The notes beneath the pieces are model-generated. The model saw only the letters and a program-made list of their open reading frames with translations, had not been told where the DNA came from and ran no database searches. Positions 17,320 to 25,771 of a stretch of 64,000 nt of DNA are shown here, in pieces (within the stretch, counting starts at the first letter, position 1; each line of letters opens with the position of its first letter). Source of the stretch: CBDHEY01 sp965262305 (GTDB lineage Bacteria; Pseudomonadota; Gammaproteobacteria; Pseudomonadales; Cellvibrionaceae); assembly GCA_965262305.1 (NCBI GenBank), contig CBDHEY010000002.1, positions 1,302,001 through 1,366,000 on the forward strand. Reading direction: 5' to 3'. The position numbers and the translations under genes were made by a program.

Positions 17320-18702
17320 TTATTCATTAAGTTTTGATTTGATATTTTTAGCTTGCTCTATAGCATTTCCGATATAGCTGCTAGGAGTCAGTGATGAGAG
17401 ACTAATCTTAGCTTCTTCAGGAATATCTAAAGTGTCTAAAAAAGTTTTTATTACTTCTTTGTTAATCGAATGACCACGTGTAAGCGCTTTTAGTTTTTCA
17501 TAAGGTTCTTCAACACCATAACGGCGCATTACTGTTTGTATCGGTTCGGCCATCACTTCCCAGGCGTTTTCTAAATCACTTGATAATGCATCATGATTAA
17601 TTTCAAGTTTGCCAATGCCTTTAAGTGTAGATGCGTAAGCGATTTGGCTATAAGCGTAACCTACACCCATATTTCTTAAGACAGTTGAATCTGTTAGGTC
17701 TCGTTGCCAGCGTGATATTGGTAATTTTGCAGATAAGTGATTAAACAATGCATTTGCGATTCCTAAATTACCTTCCGAGTTTTCAAAATCAATAGGGTTT
17801 ACTTTGTGAGGCATAGTCGATGAACCGACTTCACCAGCAACGGTTTTTTGTTTGAAATAGCCGAGAGAAATATACCCCCAAACGTCGCGATTAAAATCGA
17901 TTAAAATGGTGTTGAAACGTGCAGTGGCATCAAATAATTCGGCAATATAATCGTGCGGTTCAATTTGTGTCGTGTACGGATTAAAAGTCAACCCTAATGA
18001 TGATACAAACTCTTCTGCGTTTTTACCCCAATCGATATTTGGATATGCAGATAGATGCGCATTATAATTTCCAACAGCACCATTAATTTTTCCTAGTATT
18101 TTTACGTCTTTTATCTTATCAAACTGTTGTATTAAGCGAGCGGCTACGTTCGCCATTTCCTTCCCTACGGTGGTAGGTGAAGCTGTTTGACCATGTGTTC
18201 GAGACAACATCGGAACATTGGCGTAAGTCATGGCCAATTCAGAAATACTTTCAATAATTTTAGATTGGTTTTTTAATATTAGTGATCTACCCTCATTAAG
18301 CATTAAACCATGAGATAGGTTATTAATATCCTCCGATGTACAGGCAAAATGCACGAATTCACTTATTGCTTCTAGTTCTGCGTTACCAGAGAAAGCATTT
18401 TTCAAAAAGTATTCAACGGCTTTAACATCGTGGTTTGTTGTTTTTTCTATTTCCTTAATTTTCTGCGCATCTTCTTCAGAAAATTCATCCACGATCTTAT
18501 TTAGAAGTTCTTGAGTGGATTCGCTAAATTTTGGACATTCTTGAATGTCTGGATGATTAGCTAAATGTTGTAGCCACCGCACTTCTACCGCAACTCGAAA
18601 TCGAATCAGACCAAATTCGCTAAAAATCGAACGTAATTGTGATGTTTTATTGCCGTACCGGCCATCGATGGGAGAAATCGCAGAAAGTGATGAAAGATTC
18701 AT
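17320..18702 (-). CDS. purB: Adenylosuccinate lyase
   Basis: PurB catalyses two fumarate-releasing steps, in AMP synthesis and in the eighth step of IMP synthesis. The 460-residue protein starts with LSSLSAISPIDGRYGNKT, has the His-containing SRTHGQTASPTT, and the signature loop SSTMPHKVNPIDFENSEGN near residue 300. It is of the long E. coli type. ATG 18702 gives the N-terminus expected for the family; a TTG two codons upstream is less likely. The order mnmA-hflD-purB-roxA on one strand is a conserved block in Pseudomonas-like bacteria. Confidence 0.97.
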   Translation of the reverse strand: MNLSSLSAISPIDGRYGNKTSQLRSIFSEFGLIRFRVAVEVRWLQHLANHPDIQECPKFSESTQELLNKIVDEFSEEDAQKIKEIEKTTNHDVKAVEYFLKNAFSGNAELEAISEFVHFACTSEDINNLSHGLMLNEGRSLILKNQSKIIESISELAMTYANVPMLSRTHGQTASPTTVGKEMANVAARLIQQFDKIKDVKILGKINGAVGNYNAHLSAYPNIDWGKNAEEFVSSLGLTFNPYTTQIEPHDYIAELFDATARFNTILIDFNRDVWGYISLGYFKQKTVAGEVGSSTMPHKVNPIDFENSEGNLGIANALFNHLSAKLPISRWQRDLTDSTVLRNMGVGYAYSQIAYASTLKGIGKLEINHDALSSDLENAWEVMAEPIQTVMRRYGVEEPYEKLKALTRGHSINKEVIKTFLDTLDIPEEAKISLSSLTPSSYIGNAIEQAKNIKSKLNE

Positions 18703-18776
18703 TATCAATGTTATCTCTTAAATGTTGGGTTTTAGAAATGCCATGGTGACATGGTTAAAATATGGATTTTATTTAG

Positions 18777-19418
18777 TTAATGAATGATTTGTTTTTTTAT
18801 TTCGTTAATGAGGGTATCGGCTTCATTGGCGAGCTTAGACCTTTGGAAAATAAGATGCCAGCGTGTTCCTCCATTTTGCCGCCAGAGCGTTGCAGCACGA
18901 ATCGCGGCAAGCAATAATACTCTTACTTGGTTTGCAACACGTGTTTGTTGAAGGTATTCAAACTCGCCTGTCACTTGAATTCGATAGGGCAATTTACTGA
19001 TAGTGTCGCTATAGATTTCAGCGATATTTGCGACTACATTGTCATGACTCACACCAAAGTGCTCTGCTTGTTTTTTAGCCGATTCAAGCCGATTCCCAAT
19101 GATATATAACATCTCAGATCGCCGAGATAATCGACGCTGTAAATGCAGTACACCAAGAACATACCTTAAATTATCCGCATTTTTTGGTGAACGATGCTGT
19201 CGTAAAAGGCGTGTGAGTACTTCTAGGCCTTCTTCAAGGTTTGTTTTGTTATCAAAAACCGCCTCTGTGGATTCTGGGTTCAGCTCAAATAGGCTTTTAA
19301 CGGCTATTTCAAATTGCGCAGTTTTCAGGTATCCCGTCTTGGCTAATGATTCCACTAGATTCGTTGCCTGACAAACCCCTGCTATTGAAAGAGTGATATT
19401 CTCCCACGTGTGATTCAA
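18777..19418 (-). CDS. hflD: HflD-type lysogenization regulator
   Basis: The 213-residue protein matches HflD: TLSIAGVCQATNLVESLAKTG, LNPESTEAVF, LGNR-like IIGNRLESAKKQAEHF, the IYSDTISKLPYRIQVTG core and LLLAAIRAATLWRQNGGTRWHLIFQR near the end. In E. coli it is a membrane-associated protein that affects phage lambda lysogeny by acting on CII; its normal role is unclear. No ATG is available at the proper N-terminus: the frame opens at TTG (19418), with an ATT two codons upstream and then a stop, so initiation is at a non-ATG codon. It sits between mnmA and purB as in relatives. Confidence 0.92.
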   Translation of the reverse strand: MNHTWENITLSIAGVCQATNLVESLAKTGYLKTAQFEIAVKSLFELNPESTEAVFDNKTNLEEGLEVLTRLLRQHRSPKNADNLRYVLGVLHLQRRLSRRSEMLYIIGNRLESAKKQAEHFGVSHDNVVANIAEIYSDTISKLPYRIQVTGEFEYLQQTRVANQVRVLLLAAIRAATLWRQNGGTRWHLIFQRSKLANEADTLINEIKKQIIH

Positions 19419-19561
19419 TTCAATAAAACCCTAAAAAAGTAGTTAATAGAACTAAATAGAGTCGAATCCTTGAGTTTCAACGGGAATTTGAAATTGTTTA
19501 ACAACTCGTGTGATCCAGCCTGTAATTAGGTCTTATTATCAGAAAATATATGGGATTGTGA

Positions 19562-20686
19562 TCAATAAGTAGACGCAATCGTGCCGCCACCAAGGCAAAT
19601 CTCGCCATCGTAGAAAACGACGGATTGGCCTGGTGTGATGGCTCTTTGTGAATCTTTAAAGGTCACCGAAACCTCGTCATCCTTTTGGAATTGCACTTCA
19701 CATTCTTGATCTTCCTGGCGATAGCGGTTTTTAGCTTTGCAGGTAATCAAGTTTGATTCAGGTTCTCCATTTATCCAATGAAGCTGTCTTGCCATCAAAT
19801 TAGAAGTGTATAGAAGAGGGTGCCGTCCGCCTTGCACAACGATTAGCTCGTTTTCTGATAGGTCTTTTTGGGCAACATACCACGGGTCTTCGTTGGCACC
19901 TCTAACGCCACCAATACCGAGGCCTTGGCGTTGTCCGATAGTATGGTACATAAGCCCTTGGTGCTCACCGATTACATCGCCAGAATCTGTAACAATTTTA
20001 CCAGGTTGTGCAGGTAAATAAGTTTCTAAGAAATCTTTGAATCGTCGTTCACCGATAAAGCAGATGCCTGTGCTGTCTTTCTTGTTGTGGGTTATCAACC
20101 CATGTTCTTCGGCGAGTGCTCGAACATCCGGTTTTTCCATAGATCCGATTGGAAAAAGGGTTTTAGAAAAAGCTTCTTCGCTCACCGCATGAAGGAAGTA
20201 GGATTGATCTTTGTTTTGATCGAGCCCTTTCGCCAAATACGTGCGTCCATCTTCGTTTTGAGTTTGGGTGTAATGTCCTGTGGCGATATAGTCTGCGCCA
20301 AGTTTTTGAGCATATTCTAGAAAGACTTTAAACTTTATTTCTCGATTACAAAGAATATCGGGATTTGGCGTTCGTCCAGCTTTGTATTCTGCTAAAAAGT
20401 GCTCAAATACATTGGCCCAGTAATCTTTAGCAAAGTTTACCGTGTGTAAATAAATATCCAATTTTTGACATACTGATGCTGCATCCATTAAATCTGTCAT
20501 TGCGGTACAGTATTCTGTGCCGTCGTCTTCATCCCAGTTCTTCATAAATAAGCCTTCAACTTGAAAGCCTTGTTGTTTTAGCAGCAGTGCTGAAACCGAA
20601 GAATCAACGCCGCCGGACATACCGACTATGACCTTGGTGTTTTGTGAAGAAGAGGGTGCGGGATTTAAATTTGATGAAGTTGACAT
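19562..20686 (-). CDS. mnmA: tRNA-specific 2-thiouridylase MnmA
   Basis: MnmA puts sulfur on U34 of tRNA-Lys, -Glu and -Gln using sulfur relayed from IscS. The 374-residue protein has the ATP PP-loop GMSGGVDSSVSALLL near residues 22-36, the first catalytic Cys in NPDILCNREIKF, the second in STGICFIGERRF, and the family stretches TGHYTQ and GLGIGGV. The N-terminus has about 17 extra Ser/Asn/Pro-rich residues before the PP-loop strand. It heads the mnmA-hflD-purB-roxA-GNAT block. A terminator for the upstream GMC gene lies right before it. Confidence 0.97.
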   Translation of the reverse strand: MSTSSNLNPAPSSSQNTKVIVGMSGGVDSSVSALLLKQQGFQVEGLFMKNWDEDDGTEYCTAMTDLMDAASVCQKLDIYLHTVNFAKDYWANVFEHFLAEYKAGRTPNPDILCNREIKFKVFLEYAQKLGADYIATGHYTQTQNEDGRTYLAKGLDQNKDQSYFLHAVSEEAFSKTLFPIGSMEKPDVRALAEEHGLITHNKKDSTGICFIGERRFKDFLETYLPAQPGKIVTDSGDVIGEHQGLMYHTIGQRQGLGIGGVRGANEDPWYVAQKDLSENELIVVQGGRHPLLYTSNLMARQLHWINGEPESNLITCKAKNRYRQEDQECEVQFQKDDEVSVTFKDSQRAITPGQSVVFYDGEICLGGGTIASTY

Positions 20687-20727
20687 TTATCTCATATTAC
20701 GACTTACACTTTGCCGCACGATTATAC

Positions 20728-20757
20728 AAAAAAAGGCGCTCTTGAGCGCCCTTTGTG
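20728..20757 (-). terminator. Rho-independent terminator after the GMC oxidoreductase gene
   Basis: On the minus strand GGCGCTCAAGAGCGCC folds into a tight hairpin (20735-20750) followed by a run of seven T. It sits between the stop codon of the GMC gene and the mnmA start, separating the two transcription units. Confidence 0.92.
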
Positions 20758-20764
20758 AAAGATA

Positions 20765-22420
20765 TTAATAAAGATGTTTTGACAATCTTAGTGCCAGCGC
20801 TGCTAGGGTTTTAACTGGATTAGCCGCTGAGCTGATAGGCATTACGGACATATCACATACATATAAATTTGGGTTGTCTCTTACTTCTAAGTTTTGATCG
20901 ATAACAGAGTTGTGAATTTCACTCGCACCAATCGATGGGATATATGGCATATGCAGAGATCCGGCGGCATGATGCACAGTCCCTCGGCCAAATCCTTTTT
21001 GTTGTTGCCCTAGCGGCGCTGAAGCTGAAACAGGGGACCCTTTAAAACTAAACTCTTGCAGCAATCGTTCACCAACGCCATTTAATACATCAAATATTTC
21101 ATCGGCGGTTTTATCCCAGCCTGCCACTAGTGAAAGCCTTTGTGCTGTGTGTGATGTCCAATTTAGATTTCGAAAATCGATTTGAGGTACATATTCAAAA
21201 GGAGCAGCTCCATAGATCGCATTGTCCATATCGATACAGTTGGCTAGACTAAATTTAAAATCGAGTACAGAATCACCACGTTGAATACTTCTTCCTGTGT
21301 CTGGATCAATTTTACGATTATGCCAGTATTCGTGGTTAATATTAATTTCTACATTAAAAGGAAATTGAATCTCTCCGTTTACTTTTTTTCCTTTAGAGTA
21401 CATGATAATTTTAGCATGTTCGCTTTTTGGTATTTCAATATTGCCACAATGTGAAATAAATGCTCTTCGATCATCTGTTGTAGGGTGGTCCGTTAAGCCT
21501 CGTCCTATGAGTGATCGAATACTTGGATCCAGATTTTTACCAAGTGTTGACCTATTTAATAGCTTACTGCTTTCGATTGAACCTGCGGAAATAATGACCT
21601 TCGGCGCGTAGTAGTACCTTGCTTTTCCTGTGGTCGTTGTGCGTCCCAATATCTGGTACCAACCGCTAGAAAGACGTTTTATATCTTCGACATATTGATG
21701 GATCTGTAAATGCAATCCATTCCCATTATGATCCCTATCGTGATTGAGTTGGTTTATGAGCAATTCACTGGTATTGAATACGCCTGTTGGTTCGACAAAA
21801 TATTTTCCTCGAGGGTTTCCTTCTTCGTTTAGGTAAGGCTGGTGCAGTGCTCGAGGTGTTTGTTCAATATGAAAATCTTGCTCAAGATTGGTCGTCCTTA
21901 AATACGCGACAATTTCTTTAGCAAACAAGCCCATGGAAACAGACTGATTCATTTTCGTTCCCGCTGTTTCTAATACTTCGGGGGATAACGCATTTCTTAC
22001 AGTATTAGGAAAGTAATCCAATTCCCATGGTTGAATTGTCGGAATTAAACCTGACCAAAATATTGAGCGGCCACCGAAATTTAATTGCGGTGTCTCGTGG
22101 ATATAGCGTTCATCTTTTTCACCTCCGTGTTGGTAAAAATTCTTGCAGGCAAATCTTCTTGCAACGCCGGCGTTATCAAACCGAGAAACATTGTAAACAT
22201 GCGTGGGAAATAAATATGAACCTGCCTCGAGAACTAGAATCCTTTTATTTTCTCCGATACGATCAGCTAAATCATCAGCTAAAATACCGCCACCGATACC
22301 GGAACCAATAATGATGACATCGAAATCTTCGCGATGGCCCAAATACTGGGTAAATAGACGAGATTGAACTTCACTGTCTTTTGCAACAAAGCCATTGAAA
22401 TGAGAAGGGTGAAAGGTCAT
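20765..22420 (-). CDS. GMC-family FAD-dependent oxidoreductase
   Basis: The protein (551 residues from ATG 22420) is a glucose-methanol-choline oxidoreductase. The FAD-binding Rossmann motif is DVIIIGSGIGGGILADDLA, the second FAD region includes APKVIISAGSIESSKLLNRS, and the C-terminus has HHAAGSLHMPY and NLYVCDMSVMPISSAANPVKTLAALALRLS. No signal peptide is present, so it is probably cytoplasmic. ATG 22420 is preceded by a perfect AAGGAGG; an ATG eight codons upstream would place that site inside the gene. The substrate (sugar, alcohol or sterol-like) is not readable. It is the last of three minus-strand genes after two glycoside hydrolase lipoproteins, which makes carbohydrate oxidation plausible. 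Confidence 0.85.
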   Translation of the reverse strand: MTFHPSHFNGFVAKDSEVQSRLFTQYLGHREDFDVIIIGSGIGGGILADDLADRIGENKRILVLEAGSYLFPTHVYNVSRFDNAGVARRFACKNFYQHGGEKDERYIHETPQLNFGGRSIFWSGLIPTIQPWELDYFPNTVRNALSPEVLETAGTKMNQSVSMGLFAKEIVAYLRTTNLEQDFHIEQTPRALHQPYLNEEGNPRGKYFVEPTGVFNTSELLINQLNHDRDHNGNGLHLQIHQYVEDIKRLSSGWYQILGRTTTTGKARYYYAPKVIISAGSIESSKLLNRSTLGKNLDPSIRSLIGRGLTDHPTTDDRRAFISHCGNIEIPKSEHAKIIMYSKGKKVNGEIQFPFNVEININHEYWHNRKIDPDTGRSIQRGDSVLDFKFSLANCIDMDNAIYGAAPFEYVPQIDFRNLNWTSHTAQRLSLVAGWDKTADEIFDVLNGVGERLLQEFSFKGSPVSASAPLGQQQKGFGRGTVHHAAGSLHMPYIPSIGASEIHNSVIDQNLEVRDNPNLYVCDMSVMPISSAANPVKTLAALALRLSKHLY

Positions 22421-22562
22421 GTAGATTCCTCCTTGAAGCAACATGTCCTACTCTAATTTTTTTATTTAAATTTGTAAATTGATTTAGATGACTAAATCCT
22501 GCGAAAAAATACCATTAATCTTATGTTCATCATTTCGCAAATATAGGAGATTTGATTTGCTC

Positions 22563-24272
22563 CTAAGGAATAAAGTTAATTGTTCCAAAGACGTCATCTT
22601 CCGCGAGAATGTACTTTGGGTCCATCAGCTGATTTATCCAAAGATTTGTAATCGTCGATGACTCTTGAATACGGCTGTCAGTCGCTCCAAATCCAAACGG
22701 GTCTCCTTCCGACCATAAACTATGTGTCCGCCAGTCGGTGTTTATGTAATGATATGCTTTAATAAGACCTGGATGAGAATCTATCGTTGTGAATACATTA
22801 GCAAAAAATTCATCCCAGATTTGTTGTCCGTTGTCCTCGTTTATATCGCGCGCTCGAGGCGTTGATTCTGCGATCATAATTGGTTTATCACGATTCCTTG
22901 CAAAACTGAATACGCCTTCGTTTGGATTGGGTACACCGTACTCAAAGTGCGAATAGGCAATCCAATCAGCGTAATCTTCTCCAGGATAGTACTCGTGCCA
23001 AAAGTGAGAAGGTGTTGAAGAATATCCACCTGAGAAAAGTATTACAAAATTTTCCGCGCCTGTTGTACGAATACCATCGACAATTCTTTTGTAAGCACCT
23101 ATGTAATCTTCCGCAGAAACTCCAAAACCTCTATAAATTACGTCAAATTCAAACCCGGGACGAATAAAAAATGGTATGTGACTAAACTCTAAAATAAAGT
23201 CGGCGAGTTCTTGAATTTGTTCATCGTTCTCACCATTAGCCACACGACGTGCATGCAACGGATCGTCACTAAAGAATATCGCAAGATGAACCACAAAATT
23301 ATTCAGATCAAATTCTGAAGATTCTAAATAACATCTTAAACAAATTGGTCCGGCGTTAAAATCAAAGGTATTATTTAACCCCGCTATCGTTAATCCATCT
23401 GGAACATTGTATTCGGGATCATTTGATCTATCCGTCAAGCCGATATATGAGGTTACGCCCGCTGTTTTCGGTAAACCTGCGTCGAGATAGCCTTGATCCC
23501 AATTAATAGTAGGTGTTTCGATTGAGCTATTGCCACCAACACCTTCATTATCTTGACCAATAAAAACGATGACTTTGTCTCCTTCAGGTTCGAATTTATT
23601 AGGACCGTCGACAATCGGGGATGGTGTTGAAATTGGTATGATATCCATAGGTTCTGGATTAAATGCGAGATAATCAATATTCATTGCAAAATCACTTGGA
23701 TCGACTTGAATTGTTACCGTATCCCCAATTTGAGTTTCGACATTAATGCTAGCTTCTAAATAATCTCCGACCCATGCAGTACCCGCGGTAAATCGGATGT
23801 TACCCTGATTTTCCCCGTTGACATAAACAGAGATTTCACCCGTTTGTAACGATGCATAGCGCACCGTTAAAGATCTAGCAGCAGGAACATTGACAAATTC
23901 TGCACCGCTTCCCATAAAGCTTATCCATGCGATACCTTGCCCACCAGAAGCGGCTCCGTCAGCAAATATTTGTGGTTGAATCTCTTGAGGTAATCCACTC
24001 GATTGATCCCAAAAAAGTGAAGCTGTTTCTGCCTCAACGATTTGACTTGGGATAGCTGTCACTTGCGGAGTAGGGGTTGGCGAAGGCGTTAAGGTTGGAG
24101 AAGGTGTTGCGGTATCTAAAGGTGTGGCAGTCGCCTCAGGTGTGGGTTCAATCGTTGGTAAATTTATTGATGTTTCATCTATGGAGTTGTTTGATCCACC
24201 ACCACATGCCGCTAATACCAAAGAAAAAGAAACATATAGAATAAGGTTAATAATTAGATTTTTATATGCCAT
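22563..24272 (-). CDS. Lipoprotein with carbohydrate-binding module and GH26-like catalytic domain
   Basis: The 569-residue protein begins with a lipoprotein signal ending in the lipobox LAAC (Cys22), then a Pro/Thr-rich linker (about 40-76), a CBM6/35-like beta-sandwich (about 78-207, starting IVEAETASLFWDQ and ending NIDYLAFNPEP) and a TIM-barrel hydrolase domain. The barrel resembles GH26 mannanases: IPFFIRPGFEFD carries the likely acid/base Glu, YIGAYKRIVDGIRTTGAENFVILF is typical, and IMIAESTPR carries the likely nucleophile Glu. It would be anchored in the outer membrane and cut mannan or a related glucan. Family assignment is by pattern only; another clan GH-A family is possible. AAAGGTGAT precedes the ATG. 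Confidence 0.75.
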   Translation of the reverse strand: MAYKNLIINLILYVSFSLVLAACGGGSNNSIDETSINLPTIEPTPEATATPLDTATPSPTLTPSPTPTPQVTAIPSQIVEAETASLFWDQSSGLPQEIQPQIFADGAASGGQGIAWISFMGSGAEFVNVPAARSLTVRYASLQTGEISVYVNGENQGNIRFTAGTAWVGDYLEASINVETQIGDTVTIQVDPSDFAMNIDYLAFNPEPMDIIPISTPSPIVDGPNKFEPEGDKVIVFIGQDNEGVGGNSSIETPTINWDQGYLDAGLPKTAGVTSYIGLTDRSNDPEYNVPDGLTIAGLNNTFDFNAGPICLRCYLESSEFDLNNFVVHLAIFFSDDPLHARRVANGENDEQIQELADFILEFSHIPFFIRPGFEFDVIYRGFGVSAEDYIGAYKRIVDGIRTTGAENFVILFSGGYSSTPSHFWHEYYPGEDYADWIAYSHFEYGVPNPNEGVFSFARNRDKPIMIAESTPRARDINEDNGQQIWDEFFANVFTTIDSHPGLIKAYHYINTDWRTHSLWSEGDPFGFGATDSRIQESSTITNLWINQLMDPKYILAEDDVFGTINFIP

Positions 24273-24648
24273 ATCACCTTTAAAACCGATTAATTATTCA
24301 CTTTTAAAGTTTGACGTCTAAAACTTAGAAATCGAACCTGAAAAATCTAATTTTTTCAAAGAGATTGATAATCAAAAATTCGTAGAATTAGCGCTAAGTT
24401 GTATTATATTGTCTAACGCGATTTTCTAACAACTTAGATATGTCACTAAGATTGTCGGTATTCACAACCAACCCCTGAGTGTTTGTATGAATTGCATCGG
24501 CCTGGATAGCGATTGGCGTGATCTTTCTATTTATTGCTTTCTTCAGTGGCTTGGCTTTGTCGTTATATTAAGGCAACAATATGAATATTAATGTTATTTA
24601 AAAAATCAATTGAGGTGTTGTGAATTTAAAACAGGCAAGTTGGCAATA
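24273..24648. other. Intergenic region between the two glycoside hydrolase genes
   Basis: No convincing gene. It should contain the promoter of the GH26-like gene on the minus strand. A plus-strand stretch at 24491-24571 encodes a hydrophobic, membrane-helix-like peptide, but it opens at ATT with no ribosome site and is not called. Confidence 0.4.
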
Positions 24649-25758
24649 TTAAGGTGAAATCGTCAATATATAATTCGAATCGTCATAAGTTAATTCTTTA
24701 ACTTTGATCGATCGTTTATGGTTTATACCACATGAAAGGCTGGCATCATGATAAAATAAATACCATTTCGATTTAAATTCAACAATTGAGTGATGCGTTG
24801 TCCATCCAATAACAGGTTCCAATATCACTCCTTGGTAGGTATATGGACCTTCTAGTTTTGGGCTAGTTGCATAAACGATTTTGTGAGTATTACCCGTTGA
24901 ATAGGACAGATAATATTGATTGGCAAATTTGTGAACCCAAGCTCCTTCAAAAAAACGGCGATCGTGATCTCCCGCGAGTATAGGCGCTCCGGCTTGGTCT
25001 AATATTTGTATTTCTTTAATCGATCCATCAAACTCGTGCATGTTTTCCGATAACTTAGCAAACTTTGGTCCTAGCGCGGGCAGATTATCATCGGGTTCTA
25101 ATGAATTCAGATTAAACTCTCCATCTTGCCATTTTTCTAATTGTCCACCCCATAAACCACCAAAAAACATGTAGGCTTCATTTTTCTCAACATACACGGC
25201 AGGATCAATACTGTAGCTTCCTCGTATTGGTTGAGAATTTGCTGCAAAAGGACCTGTTGGATTTTCGGAAGTGGCGACGCCAATTCGGAAAATGCCTGTT
25301 TCATCTCGTGATGGGAAATAAAAATAGTATTGTCCGTTTTTAAATGCAGCATCAGGAGCCCACATCTGTTTTTTAGCCCAGGGAACGTCGTTTAAATGAA
25401 GAATTTGACCATGATCAACAACTTTTTCAGTAATGCTTTCCATTGAAAATACATGATAGTCTTCCATGTCATACTCATTACCATCGTTGTTTGGCACGGT
25501 ATTTTTTTCAAGGTCGTGTGAAGGGTAAATGTAAAGTTTGTCGTTGAAAACATGTACTGAAGGATCAGCTGTATACATGTGTTGCACTAATGCAGAGTTA
25601 ACTCCACCTATTTCAGCATGATCATTACAGTTTTTTACGAATTTGTTGTTATCCGCTCGCGTAACATGGTGTGAGCACGCACTTAGCACGATTGAAATTA
25701 AAACAATTAAACAACTAAATCTGAGGTAGAAAACATTTTGCTTGGCCAGAGATTTCAT
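24649..25758 (-). CDS. GH43-family glycoside hydrolase lipoprotein
   Basis: From ATG 25758 the protein has 369 residues, with a lipoprotein signal ending LISIVLSAC. The five-bladed propeller of family GH43 is recognisable by its three acidic positions: the general base in YTADPSVHVF, the pKa-modulating Asp in YSIDPAVYV and the general acid Glu in FFEGAWVHK. W-A-P-D in QMWAPDAAF is also typical. Such enzymes release arabinose or xylose from plant or algal polysaccharides. An upstream start at 25803 would add 15 residues and overlap batD; ATG 25758 gives a proper signal peptide and lies 13 bases after the batD stop. It may be read through from the Bat operon. Confidence 0.87.
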   Translation of the reverse strand: MKSLAKQNVFYLRFSCLIVLISIVLSACSHHVTRADNNKFVKNCNDHAEIGGVNSALVQHMYTADPSVHVFNDKLYIYPSHDLEKNTVPNNDGNEYDMEDYHVFSMESITEKVVDHGQILHLNDVPWAKKQMWAPDAAFKNGQYYFYFPSRDETGIFRIGVATSENPTGPFAANSQPIRGSYSIDPAVYVEKNEAYMFFGGLWGGQLEKWQDGEFNLNSLEPDDNLPALGPKFAKLSENMHEFDGSIKEIQILDQAGAPILAGDHDRRFFEGAWVHKFANQYYLSYSTGNTHKIVYATSPKLEGPYTYQGVILEPVIGWTTHHSIVEFKSKWYLFYHDASLSCGINHKRSIKVKELTYDDSNYILTISP

Positions 25759-25771
25759 TTTAGATGTGATT

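Noticed and set aside
24491..24571. Short frame encoding a membrane-helix-like peptide (SAWIAIGVIFLFIAFFSG)
   Set aside because: Only 26 residues, preceded by a stop, opens at ATT and has no ribosome site; could be a chance hydrophobic stretch or a remnant.
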